Positions 33,665-41,127 of a stretch of DNA of 51,926 nt are shown here, piece by piece; the stretch's first letter is position 1; every line of letters starts with the position of its first letter. Source of the DNA: Candidatus Rokuibacteriota bacterium (lineage in GTDB: Bacteria > Methylomirabilota > Methylomirabilia > Rokubacteriales > CSP1-6); NCBI GenBank assembly GCA_016179925.1, contig JACPCG010000085.1, forward strand, positions 1 to 51,926, written 5' to 3'. The position numbers and the translations under genes were made by a program. The notes beneath the pieces are model-generated. The model searched no databases, was not told where the DNA came from, and saw only the letters and a list, made by a program, of their open reading frames with translations.

Positions 33665-34720
33665 ATTCCGCAGTCGGCCTACAGGCTCGATCGGTCCTAC
33701 CAGTGGAACTACGGCCACGCACCGGCGCTTCCAAGGGTCCGGCGGATGCCCCCAGGCCCGGGCGGCCGCCTCTTCGATCGCGACCTCAACTCAAGCCTCG
33801 GGATCTCCGCGGGGCCCCTCCTCAGCTCCAAGTGGGTCGAGAGCTACGCCCGCCTCGGCTTCGACATCCTGACCTACGCCACGGTCCGCTCGGCGTACCG
33901 GCCCGCCCACCCCCTGCCGAACCTCCGTCACGTCGAGAACAGGGAGCAGGCGGCGGTCGTCACCCGACGCCAGGCGGTCAACGGCGCGACGACGGTCGCG
34001 GTCTCGTTGGGCGAGCCCTCGATGGAGCCCGACGTGTGGCGGAAGGACGTGCGCCGCGCCAGGGAACGGATCGGACGCGGCCAGCTGCTGATCGTGAGCG
34101 TCATGGGCACGCCCGAGCCGGACGGCGACGCCGAAGCGCTCGCCAGCGACTACGCGCGCTGCGCCCGGTGGGCCGCGGAGAGCGGGGCGGACGCCGTCGA
34201 GGTCCACCTGGCGCTGCCGGACCCGTTCGCACCGCAGCCGCAGATGATCTACGAGAACGTCCCGCTCGCGGCGCAGATCCTCTACCGCGCCCGAGCGACC
34301 GTGACGGTGCCGGTGCTCGCGAGGCTCGGCGTCTTCCGGAGCCCGCGCGTGCTCCACGAGACGGCGACGAAGCTCGCGCCCTGGGCGAGCGGCTTCGTGC
34401 TGGCCCACGCCTTCCACCGCCGGGTCGTGGACGAGAAGGGCAACCCGGCCTTCGAGGGCCCCGGACGCGAGCGCGCCGACGTCGTCGGCGCGAGCCTCTT
34501 CCCCATCGCGTCGCGGCAGGTGGGAGAGATGCTCGCCTGGCGCCGGGCCGGAGCCTGGGACCGCGCCGTCCTCGCCGTCGGCGGCATCTCGACGGAAGAG
34601 CGCGCCCACTACCTGCTGCGCGAGGGCGCCGACGCGGCGCTCGTCGCGACGGCGGCACTCTTCGATCCGCTCCTCGCGGTGCGCTTCCGCCAGACCCGGG
34701 CCGCCACCGCAGTCGCCTAG
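33665..34720 (+). CDS. Dihydroorotate dehydrogenase-like TIM barrel protein
   Basis: The first ATG is 33746 (324 aa), but conserved-looking codons (SAYRLDRSYQWNYGHAPALP) run upstream in the same frame to ATT 33665, behind GGAG with 10-nt spacing and no ATG, GTG or TTG in between; an in-frame TGA lies 33 nt before. ATT may be the true start. The barrel shows LGISAGPLLSSKWVESYARL, DILTYATVRSA, LIVSVMGTPEPDGDA, GADAVEVHLALPDPF, VPVLARLG and VLAVGGIST, the PyrD/PreA pattern with an FMN-phosphate loop near the end. The catalytic Cys or Ser is not obvious, so the substrate may not be dihydroorotate. Confidence 0.65.
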   Translation: MPQSAYRLDRSYQWNYGHAPALPRVRRMPPGPGGRLFDRDLNSSLGISAGPLLSSKWVESYARLGFDILTYATVRSAYRPAHPLPNLRHVENREQAAVVTRRQAVNGATTVAVSLGEPSMEPDVWRKDVRRARERIGRGQLLIVSVMGTPEPDGDAEALASDYARCARWAAESGADAVEVHLALPDPFAPQPQMIYENVPLAAQILYRARATVTVPVLARLGVFRSPRVLHETATKLAPWASGFVLAHAFHRRVVDEKGNPAFEGPGRERADVVGASLFPIASRQVGEMLAWRRAGAWDRAVLAVGGISTEERAHYLLREGADAALVATAALFDPLLAVRFRQTRAATAVA

Positions 34721-34742
34721 CCGGGCCGGCTTGGCCGATTTC

Positions 34743-34770
34743 TTGACAGGATGGGCCCCCTCCTACTAAT
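34743..34770 (+). promoter_or_regulatory. Sigma-70 promoter of the MlaC-SPOR gene
   Basis: TTGACA (34743-34748) with ACTAAT (34765-34770), 16-nt spacing. The -35 is perfect. The leader runs about 30 nt to ATG 34806, which has GGAGG. Confidence 0.6.
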
Positions 34771-34805
34771 GTCTTTCCGACCGGCCATCCGCTGGAGGCC
34801 CGGTA

Positions 34806-35861
34806 ATGGAACGCCCGCGCTGTCACGTCGACACGCCTCGCCGTCTTCGACAGGCCGCGGTCCCAGCCCTTGCCCTCGCCCTCGTCCTGCTCGGTACTCC
34901 GCCCGCCTCGGCGGGGCCGACCGAGCGACTGCGCGATTTCTTCGCCGCCGTCAACACCGTCCTCGGCGATCCCGAGACCGAGGACAAGCCGCTCGAGCGG
35001 GTCGCTCGCATTCGCCAGCTCGTCGCGGACATCTCGGCCGTCAGCGACGCCGCGGCCGCGGCCCTCAGCCGCGAGTGGCTCGCGCGGAGTCCGGTGGAGC
35101 AAGATGAATTCGTGGATCTCTTCGCCGAACTCCTCGAGCGCGCCTATGTCGGGCGGCTCGCCGGCCGCGGCCACGTGAGCAACGGCCTCCGCATCTCCTA
35201 TCTCGGCGAGTCCGTCGCCGGCGACGAGGCGACCGTGCAGACCTCGCTCGGCGCGAGGGACGGCGGCGAGGCGCGGGTCGACTACCGGATGGTGAACCGC
35301 CACGGCCTCTGGCGCGTCCGTGACCTCGTCCTCGACGGTGTCAGCACCGTTGAGAACTACCGCGCCCAGTTCCGGCGCCTGCTGGGCAGGATCTCGTATC
35401 AGGAGCTCGTCGGGCAGGTCAAGGCGAAGCTGGACGAGGAGTCGATCATGTTCGGACGTGACGAGGGGCGGACCGCGGCGGCGCCCGGGCCGTCGGCGGT
35501 GACGCTGCGTCAGGCCGTTCCGCTCGACGACGCGACGACCGACCGCGACGATGAACTTCCGGTCGCGCCCACGGCCACGACCGTGCGCTCGAGAGAGATC
35601 GGGTGGATCGTCGACGCCGCCACGACCGGCACGACGCTGTCCGCCACCTCGTACTGGGTCCAGGTGGGCGCGTTCAGGACCGCGGCCGCAGCGGCTCGGC
35701 TCGCCGACCGCCTCAGCGGGGGTACCATCGTCCCGTCCGCCAGCGGGCCGCTCCTGCTCGTGCGCGTCGGGCCGTTCGCCGAGCGCGCGCTGGCGGTCTC
35801 GAGGCTCCGCGACCTCGTGGCGATCGGCTACCGTCCCTTCATCGCCGAGGTGCCGGACTGA
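34806..35861 (+). CDS. MlaC/Ttg2-like periplasmic protein fused to a SPOR domain
   Basis: A 351-aa exported protein. The signal peptide (ALALALVLLGTPPASA) ends near residue 36. The MlaC-type domain spans about 37-205: LRDFFAAVNTVL, SREWLARSPVEQDEFVDLFA, GEATVQTSL-like beta strands, VDYRMVNRHGLWRVRDLVLD and NYRAQFRRLL. MlaC carries phospholipids between outer and inner membranes. After a low-complexity linker, the last ~75 residues (SYWVQVGAFRTAAAAARLA and LLVRVGPFAERALA) form a SPOR domain that binds denuded peptidoglycan. The fusion would tether lipid transport to septal wall. No mlaDEF genes are adjacent. Confidence 0.8.
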   Translation: MERPRCHVDTPRRLRQAAVPALALALVLLGTPPASAGPTERLRDFFAAVNTVLGDPETEDKPLERVARIRQLVADISAVSDAAAAALSREWLARSPVEQDEFVDLFAELLERAYVGRLAGRGHVSNGLRISYLGESVAGDEATVQTSLGARDGGEARVDYRMVNRHGLWRVRDLVLDGVSTVENYRAQFRRLLGRISYQELVGQVKAKLDEESIMFGRDEGRTAAAPGPSAVTLRQAVPLDDATTDRDDELPVAPTATTVRSREIGWIVDAATTGTTLSATSYWVQVGAFRTAAAAARLADRLSGGTIVPSASGPLLLVRVGPFAERALAVSRLRDLVAIGYRPFIAEVPD

Positions 35862-35906
35862 GTCGCTCGCCTGGGTTACTGACGATCGCCGCACGCGCGG
35901 CTCGGG

Positions 35907-35966
35907 GACCGGTCAGTCATCCGGGTTAGCCCGACTTCCGCGGAAGTTGCGTTAGCGACCGGTCAG
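35907..35966. repeat. Direct repeat and palindromes after the MlaC-SPOR gene
   Basis: GACCGGTCAG occurs at 35907-35916 and 35957-35966. Between them lie CGGGTTAGCCCG (35922-35933) and the 14-bp palindrome ACTTCCGCGGAAGT (35934-35947). The pair of adjacent hairpins lies in a convergent gap and may act in termination, although no T-run follows. Confidence 0.4.
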
Positions 35967-36119
35967 CGTCTCGTGGATCGCGAGCGCGAGCGGCCCGAAC
36001 ACGGGGTCCGCGCGCGTGGCGACCGCGCGCGGACGGCCGAGCGGAACGTCGAAGAGCCGGGCCACGCGCCCCGGCCGCGGCGTCATCACCGCGGCGCGGT
36101 CGGCAAGGAAGCCGCTGTG
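35952..36119 (-). pseudogene. 3' remnant of an ABC transporter ATPase (SsuB/TauB type)
   Basis: About 54 codons ending at TAA 35954-35952. The conceptual peptide FLADRAAVMTPRPGRVARLF then DVPLGRPR and FGPLALAIHETL is the conserved C-terminus of nitrate/sulfonate/taurine ATP-binding proteins, just after the H-loop. An in-frame TAG lies at 36122-36120 and nothing upstream encodes the Walker motifs. The promoter-like TACGCT of the next gene overlaps its 5' end. Confidence 0.6.
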
Positions 36120-36120
36120 C

Positions 36121-36126
36121 TACGCT
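36121..36126 (+). promoter_or_regulatory. TACGCT extended -10 before the CgeB-like gene
   Basis: TGCTACGCT, seven bases, then GTG 36134, with no Shine-Dalgarno. This is leaderless spacing, as seen at 5116, 18930, 24314 and 41077. Confidence 0.42.
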
Positions 36127-36133
36127 ACGGCCC

Positions 36134-37126
36134 GTGCGCTGGCTGATCGTGCTTCCGTTCGCGCGGTCCGGGCTGATGGGCATGGACTTCGCCGACGAGC
36201 TGGGGACCCTCGGCCACGAGGTCCGTACGTTCGAGTACCGGAAGGACAACCCCCTCTACAAGAACAAGGGCACGAAGGCCGCGTACCAGCTCTTTCTCTC
36301 GAGAGGGCTCGAGCGGCTGTGCCTGGCGTGGCGGCCGTCGCTCGTGCTGGTGATCAAGGGCGGGCCGATCACGCCCGGGCTGATCCGCCGCGTGAAGAAG
36401 AAGCTCGACGCGTTGTTCCTGAACTTCTTCCCCGACAACCCGCTTTGGATGCTGCCGTTCGAGCAGATCGAGGCGTACGACGTCTTCTTCACCAAGGAGC
36501 GCTACGCGATGCGGAGCCTCCAGCAGGTGGGGCTCCGGAACCTCCACTACCTCCCGATGTACTGCGTGCCGGCCGCCCACCACCCCCTGACGCCGACCCT
36601 CGACGAGGCGCAGCGCTACGGCGCCCCGCTCTCATTCGTCGGCAACCGCTATCCGTACCGCGAGCGCTTCGTCCGCGAGCTCAGCGGCTATCCGCTCAGA
36701 CTCTGGGGCGGCGGCTGGAGAGACGCCGACGATCCCGCGATCCGCGCGCTCGCGGGGCCGCCCGTGTTCGACCGAGAGAAGCTCCTCGTCTACTGCGCCT
36801 CGACGCTCTCGCTGAACCACCATCACCCGATGAACGACATCGTGGGCGTCAACACGCGCACCTTCGAGCTCGCGGCCGCGGGCGCCTGCCAGGTCGTCGA
36901 TTTCAAGGACGATCTCGGCGCGCTCTTCAAGCCGGGCGAGGAGGTCGTCGCGTATCGGGATCTCCCCGAGCTCCGGCGGCAGCTCGACTTCTACCTGGCG
37001 CACCCGGACGAGGCGCGGGCCCTCGGGGACAACGCCCGCCGCCGGGCGCTCGCCGAGCACACGCTGCGCCACCGCATCGAGGAGATGCTCGCCGCGGTCA
37101 ATGACCGCTTCGGGAGGAGAACGTGA
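36134..37126 (+). CDS. CgeB-like glycosyltransferase
   Basis: A 330-aa GT-B-like protein. WLIVLPFARSGLMGMDFADE opens the N-terminal Rossmann half; LVLVIKGGPITPGLIRRVK, FFPDNPLW and YDVFFTKERYAMR are typical of DUF3880/CgeB. The C-terminal half has LSFVGNRYPYRERF, SLNHHHPMND, GVNTRTFELAAAGACQVVD and FKPGEEVVAYRD, the usual nucleotide-sugar end with the ExxxxG-type loop. It likely transfers a sugar to envelope material. The GTG start fits the -10 at 36121. It overlaps thrC (GTGA). Confidence 0.82.
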   Translation: MRWLIVLPFARSGLMGMDFADELGTLGHEVRTFEYRKDNPLYKNKGTKAAYQLFLSRGLERLCLAWRPSLVLVIKGGPITPGLIRRVKKKLDALFLNFFPDNPLWMLPFEQIEAYDVFFTKERYAMRSLQQVGLRNLHYLPMYCVPAAHHPLTPTLDEAQRYGAPLSFVGNRYPYRERFVRELSGYPLRLWGGGWRDADDPAIRALAGPPVFDREKLLVYCASTLSLNHHHPMNDIVGVNTRTFELAAAGACQVVDFKDDLGALFKPGEEVVAYRDLPELRRQLDFYLAHPDEARALGDNARRRALAEHTLRHRIEEMLAAVNDRFGRRT

Positions 37127-38346
37127 CCGATTCGCTCGCGCGGAGCCTCGCCTGCATCGACTGCGGCGCCTCCTACCCGCTCACCTACCGGCTCGAGTGT
37201 GAGCGCTGCCGCGGCCTGCTCGAATTGCGCTACGACCTCGAGCGCCGGCGGACGGCGGGCCCCGCGATCTTCTCCGGCACCGGGCTCTGGCGGTACTCAC
37301 CCGTCCTGCCGATCAGCGACCCCGCGCATCGCGTGACGCTCGGCGAGGGCGGCACGCCGCTCCTCGACTGTCCGCGCCTTGCCAAGGAGCTCGGCGTGCG
37401 CCGGCTCCTGCTGAAGTGCGACGGTCCGAACCCGACGGGCACCGTGAAGGACCGCTCGTCCGCGACGGCGATCGCCGCCGCGCTCCAGTTCGGCTACCGG
37501 GCGACCTCGGTCGTCAGCTCGGGCAACGCGGGCTCGTCCGTCGCCGCCTACTCGGCGCGCGCGGGTCTGCGCTCGCTGATCTTCGCCTACGAGCGCGCCT
37601 CGGCGCCGAAGCTCCTCCACATGGCGGCGACGACGTCCGACCTGATCATCTACAAGGGCGTCTACGACGACCTCATCTCGATCTGGGACCGGCTCGTCGA
37701 GGAGAAGCTCTTCTTCGACTGCGGGGCCTCCCGCAACGCCTACAAGCAGGAGGGCAAGAAGACGCTCGCCTACGAGATCGCCGAGCAGACCGCGTTCGCG
37801 CCGCCGGACGCGGTGGTGACGCCGGTCGCCGTGGGGGAGACGTTCATCGCGACGGCGCGCGGGTTCCGCGAGATGCGCGAGGCAGGCTGGATCGCGCAGG
37901 TCCCCCTCATGGTCGCGGCCCAGGCGACGCGGGCGAACGCGATCTCCCGGGCGTTCCGCGAGGGCGCCGCGATCACGCCGCTCAAGATCGGCTACACGGT
38001 CGCCGAGGGCCTCGCCGCCGGCAACCCCGGGAAGAAAGGCGACTGGGTGCTGCGCCTCTTGCGCGAGGGCAAGGGGATCGCCGGCGACGCCGAGGACGAC
38101 GAGATCCTGGCGGCCCAGCGGCGGCTCGCGCGCGCCGAGGGCATCTGGGCGGGGCCCACGGGCGTCGCGACGCTCGCCGTCCTCATCAAGCTGCTCGGCG
38201 CGAAGCAGCTCGACCCCGCGCAGACGATCTGCGCGATCATCAGCGAGACGGGGCTGAAGACCGAGGCCGAGCCGCCGAGCCGCCAGGGTACGGCGTTCGA
38301 CGACGACTCGCTCCGGCGCCTGGTCACCGAGCGCCTCGCCAAGTAA
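37123..38346 (+). CDS. thrC: Threonine synthase
   Basis: A 407-aa PLP enzyme. An N-terminal zinc ribbon (CIDCGASYPLTYRLECERC) is followed by the fold-type II core: LGEGGTPLLDCPRL, NPTGTVKDRSS with the PLP Lys (usually NPTGSFKDR), SSGNAGSSVAAY for phosphate binding, AQATRANAIS and EGIWAGPTGVATLA. It makes threonine from O-phosphohomoserine. GTG start overlaps the upstream stop. The Val before the Lys and the Ser after DR are variants; activity should be retained but a related beta-replacing role is possible. Confidence 0.87.
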   Translation: MTDSLARSLACIDCGASYPLTYRLECERCRGLLELRYDLERRRTAGPAIFSGTGLWRYSPVLPISDPAHRVTLGEGGTPLLDCPRLAKELGVRRLLLKCDGPNPTGTVKDRSSATAIAAALQFGYRATSVVSSGNAGSSVAAYSARAGLRSLIFAYERASAPKLLHMAATTSDLIIYKGVYDDLISIWDRLVEEKLFFDCGASRNAYKQEGKKTLAYEIAEQTAFAPPDAVVTPVAVGETFIATARGFREMREAGWIAQVPLMVAAQATRANAISRAFREGAAITPLKIGYTVAEGLAAGNPGKKGDWVLRLLREGKGIAGDAEDDEILAAQRRLARAEGIWAGPTGVATLAVLIKLLGAKQLDPAQTICAIISETGLKTEAEPPSRQGTAFDDDSLRRLVTERLAK

Positions 38347-38362
38347 CCCCGGCGCCGGCCCC

Positions 38363-38938
38363 ATGCCGCTGCCCCGCCGCTTCTACCAGCGCCCGGCGCG
38401 CGCCGTCGCGCGCGATCTGCTCGGCTGCGTCCTCGTCGCGCGGCGCCGCGGCGCGATCACCGCGGGGCGGATCGTCGAGACGGAAGCCTACCTCGGCCCC
38501 GAGGACCGTGCCTCCCACGCCGCGTTCAGGCCGGGCAGCCGCGCCCTCTTCTACGGCGAGGGCGGCTTCGCCTACGTCTACCTGAACTACGGGATGCACT
38601 GCTGCCTCAACGCGATCGCCGGGCGCACGGGTCGTCCGGGCTGCGTCCTGATCCGCGCGCTCGAGCCCGTGATGGGGCGGGCGGCGATGGCGCGACGTCG
38701 CGGCGTTCCCCGAGACTCGCCGCGCCTGGCGAGCGGCCCCGGCAACCTCACGCGCGCCCTCGGGATCACCGTGCGCAACAACGGCGCCGACCTCACGGCC
38801 GGGCGCCTCACCATCGAGCCCCCCGACCAGCCGCGCGATTTCACGATCGCCTCGGGCCCGCGCGTCGGCATCACGCGCTCCGTGGGCCTACGCTTGCGCT
38901 TCTGGGTCGGGGGGAACCGCTTCGTCTCGAAGCGGTGA
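38363..38938 (+). CDS. DNA-3-methyladenine glycosylase, MPG/AAG family
   Basis: A 191-aa base-excision enzyme. ARDLLGCVLV, the catalytic Glu in IVETEAYLGPEDRASHA, FYGEGGFAYVYLNYGMHCCL with intercalating Tyr, GCVLIRALEP and SGPGNLTRALGI follow the AAG order. It removes 3-methyladenine, hypoxanthine and similar bases. 16 nt separate it from thrC, so it may share that transcript. Confidence 0.92.
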   Translation: MPLPRRFYQRPARAVARDLLGCVLVARRRGAITAGRIVETEAYLGPEDRASHAAFRPGSRALFYGEGGFAYVYLNYGMHCCLNAIAGRTGRPGCVLIRALEPVMGRAAMARRRGVPRDSPRLASGPGNLTRALGITVRNNGADLTAGRLTIEPPDQPRDFTIASGPRVGITRSVGLRLRFWVGGNRFVSKR

Positions 38939-38944
38939 GGTCCG

Positions 38945-39448
38945 CTACGGCCTGATCAGCCAGGGCGAATGGTTGATGAGGCGGAGGTTCTCGTCCGAGA
39001 ACGGGATCGGCGCGCCCGTGAGGATCCGCACCTCGTGCCGAACCTCGTCCAGACGCGCTCCGCCCGCGCGCAGGATGGTCCCGGCTCTCGACTCGTCCAA
39101 CCGCATGATGCCGAGCAGGAGGTCCTCGGTCCCGAGATGCGGATGCCGCAACGCTCTCGCCTCCTCGACGGCGAGCTCGAAAGCGTGTTTCAACTCCGGC
39201 GTGAACTCGAGCGTGCCAGCCTGGGCGGGGGCCTGCGCGCTCTCGCCCAGGGCTCCCTCGATCCGCTGCTCCAGTGCCTCCATATCGCACCCAAGGCGTC
39301 GGAGCGCGCAGATCGCGATTCCCTCGCCGTCGCGGATCATGGCGAGGAGCGCGTGCTCCGCGCCGACGAGCCCGTGGCCCCGGCGTCTCGCCTCGTCGCC
39401 CGCCAGCACGACCACGCGCCGCGCGCGTTCCGTGAATCGTTGGAGTAT
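38945..39448 (-). CDS. Clp N-terminal (double Clp-N repeat) protein
   Basis: Two Clp-N repeats: HGLVGAEHALLAMIRDGEG and HPHLGTEDLLLGIMRLDES, the substrate/adaptor-binding module of ClpA/ClpC, without an ATPase. The first usable standard start is GTG 39415 (156 aa), but the first helix (LQRFTERARRVVVLAG) begins eleven codons earlier at ATA 39448, preceded by GGAGGGAGG at a fitting distance. ATA is a rare start; an ATG-to-ATA change or base error is also possible. It ends convergently 6 nt from the MPG gene. Confidence 0.78.
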   Translation of the reverse strand: MLQRFTERARRVVVLAGDEARRRGHGLVGAEHALLAMIRDGEGIAICALRRLGCDMEALEQRIEGALGESAQAPAQAGTLEFTPELKHAFELAVEEARALRHPHLGTEDLLLGIMRLDESRAGTILRAGGARLDEVRHEVRILTGAPIPFSDENLRLINHSPWLIRP

Positions 39449-39503
39449 CGGCGTCCCCCTCCCTCCGGCAGTCTACGCCCTCCCGGCCCGCCGGCCAAGG
39501 GCG

Positions 39504-40322
39504 TCACAGCGGGTAGGGCACGAGCTCCTGGGCGATCTCGACCAGCCCGCCGAAGCGCTTGCGGGCCTCGTCGGCGAGCGCGTCGAGCTCGCCGTGGTAG
39601 TCCGCCTCGATGTGGGTGAGGATCAGCCGCCGCACGCCGGCGCGCGCGGCGATCTCCCCCGCCTCGCCCGCCGTCGAGTGCACGCCGAAGCGGCCGCGGT
39701 GGCGATCGGGGAACGTGGCCTCGTGGACGAGCGTGTCGGCGCCGCGCGCGAGCCGCACCACCGCATCGCAGGGCTCCGTGTCCGACGAGTAGACGACGCT
39801 CCGGTGTTCGATGGTCTCACCGCTCGCCTCGCCGCCTGGGCGCGGCTCAGCTCGCACATCCACTCTCACGGCGAAGTTCGGCATGGTCCCGTGCTCGACA
39901 GGCGACGTGCTCACGCGGAGCGGACCGAGATCGAAGGCGTGCGCGCGCTCGCCGAGCTCGATCGGCTTCAGCGCAAGCGGAAACATCCCTGGACGCTCCC
40001 ACAGGCCGAAGAGCGTGAGCAAGGTGCGGAGCGGCTCGATGTGCTCGGGCCGGCAGCGCACGGCGAGCTCGGCCCTGCGCTCCAGCAGGACGAGGTTCTG
40101 GACGAGCGCCGGCAGCCCGTAGGCGTGATCCGGGTGGAGATGCGTGATGACGACCTGCTCGAGCGCGAGCGGGTCCACGCCGGCGAGCCTGAGCTTCTGG
40201 ACGGGGCTCCCGCCACAGTCCACGAGGGCCGCGGCGCGGCCGGTGACGAAGACGAGCGCGGTCGTGTCGCGCCCGCGCGACGGGATCGCGCCGGACGTGC
40301 CCAGGAATGCGAAGTGCGTCAC
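39504..40322 (-). CDS. RNase Z-like metallo-beta-lactamase-fold hydrolase
   Basis: A 272-aa MBL-fold protein: FAFLGTSGAIPSRGRDTTAL near residue 4, the metal motif THLHPDHAYG near residue 60, VVYSSDTEPCD with the bridging Asp, LVHEATFPDRH and ILTHIEADYHG. The pattern resembles RNase Z/ElaC, which trims tRNA 3' ends, but an exosite arm is not evident, so another phosphodiesterase or esterase role is possible. GTG 40322 overlaps the stop of the LolA-like gene (GTGA). Confidence 0.82.
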   Translation of the reverse strand: MTHFAFLGTSGAIPSRGRDTTALVFVTGRAAALVDCGGSPVQKLRLAGVDPLALEQVVITHLHPDHAYGLPALVQNLVLLERRAELAVRCRPEHIEPLRTLLTLFGLWERPGMFPLALKPIELGERAHAFDLGPLRVSTSPVEHGTMPNFAVRVDVRAEPRPGGEASGETIEHRSVVYSSDTEPCDAVVRLARGADTLVHEATFPDRHRGRFGVHSTAGEAGEIAARAGVRRLILTHIEADYHGELDALADEARKRFGGLVEIAQELVPYPL

Positions 40323-41077
40323 GGCTCCTTGCGGAGCGCCTCGGGGTCGAAGAGCGCGTCGGGAGGGTTCGTGTTGACCCGGACCGAGGTCACGGTGATG
40401 AGCATGAAGAGCTTCCCGTCCACGAACGCCTCCCGCCGGTACGGGAAGTAGAAGCCGCCCGCCAGGGGGCGGTGCTCCGAGAGCGCGAGGTCCACCACGC
40501 CAGGGCCCGCCGGCAGCCGCTCGCGCGTGACGACGCGGACGACGCCGTACTCGGCGTCCAGCCACACGGACGGGACGTCGCGGTCGCCCGGCCGCGCCCC
40601 GATCACGGTGACGGCCCGCCCGCGGAGGCGCGTGACATGGCTCACGTCGTCCCGCACGCCCAGCGAGCGCCACTCGGCGAGGAGGTCGGCGGCGCTCCGC
40701 CGGAACGGCACGAGCAGGTGCGTCCGGTCGTTGCCGCCCCCGCCGGCGGGCGTCTCGTAGGTCTTGCCGTCGGCCCGGCGGATCCAGACGCGGTCGCCGA
40801 CGGCGAGCCGGACCTCGCGCCGGCCCTCGACGGTCAGCTCGAGCCGCTGGCGCTGCGGGAGCTTGATGAGCACGCGCTGCTCGCCCGTGGACTGCGGGTG
40901 GCGGCCGTCCGGGTGGTAGAGGGTAAGGTTCTGCTGGATGACGAGGTCGGTTATCGTGACGTCCGAGAGCCGTGCGACGAACGCCTCGACCGCGGCGCGG
41001 GCGTCCTGTGCGACGCCGGCCGACACGACCGCGCCGAGGGAGAGCAGGACGACGACGAGGGCGGCGGCGGGAGCCAC
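40319..41077 (-). CDS. LolA-like exported lipoprotein-carrier fold protein
   Basis: A 252-aa protein with a signal peptide (AALVVVLLSLGAVVSAGVAQ). The mature part is beta-strand rich, with TDLVIQQNLTLYHPDGRH, GEQRVLIKLPQRQRLEL, GDRVWIRRADGKTYE and VPSVWLDAEYGVVRVVTRE, which fits the half-barrel of LolA/LolB/MucB-like proteins. No Cys lipobox, so it is periplasmic. GTG 41077 has TATAAC six bases upstream and no Shine-Dalgarno. It diverges from tolQ and shares the promoter region. Confidence 0.68.
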   Translation of the reverse strand: MAPAAALVVVLLSLGAVVSAGVAQDARAAVEAFVARLSDVTITDLVIQQNLTLYHPDGRHPQSTGEQRVLIKLPQRQRLELTVEGRREVRLAVGDRVWIRRADGKTYETPAGGGGNDRTHLLVPFRRSAADLLAEWRSLGVRDDVSHVTRLRGRAVTVIGARPGDRDVPSVWLDAEYGVVRVVTRERLPAGPGVVDLALSEHRPLAGGFYFPYRREAFVDGKLFMLITVTSVRVNTNPPDALFDPEALRKEP

Positions 41078-41083
41078 GTTCTG

Positions 41084-41091
41084 GTTATAAT
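41084..41091. promoter_or_regulatory. Shared bidirectional -10 (TTATAA core)
   Basis: The plus strand reads TATAAT (41086-41091) for tolQ; the minus strand reads TATAAC (41089-41084), six bases before GTG 41077. The two hexamers overlap on a palindromic TTATAA, so polymerase can load in only one direction at a time. The tolQ leader is about 30 nt with AAGGAGGGG. Confidence 0.55.
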
Positions 41092-41127
41092 GCGAGGGTA
41101 CGATGAACGCAAACTCAAGGAGGGGCT

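Noticed and set aside
39504-40673. Longer MBL protein starting at 40673
   Set aside because: The extra N-terminal part is the antisense-like frame within the LolA-like gene; the MBL fold starts at GTG 40322 with GTGA overlap.
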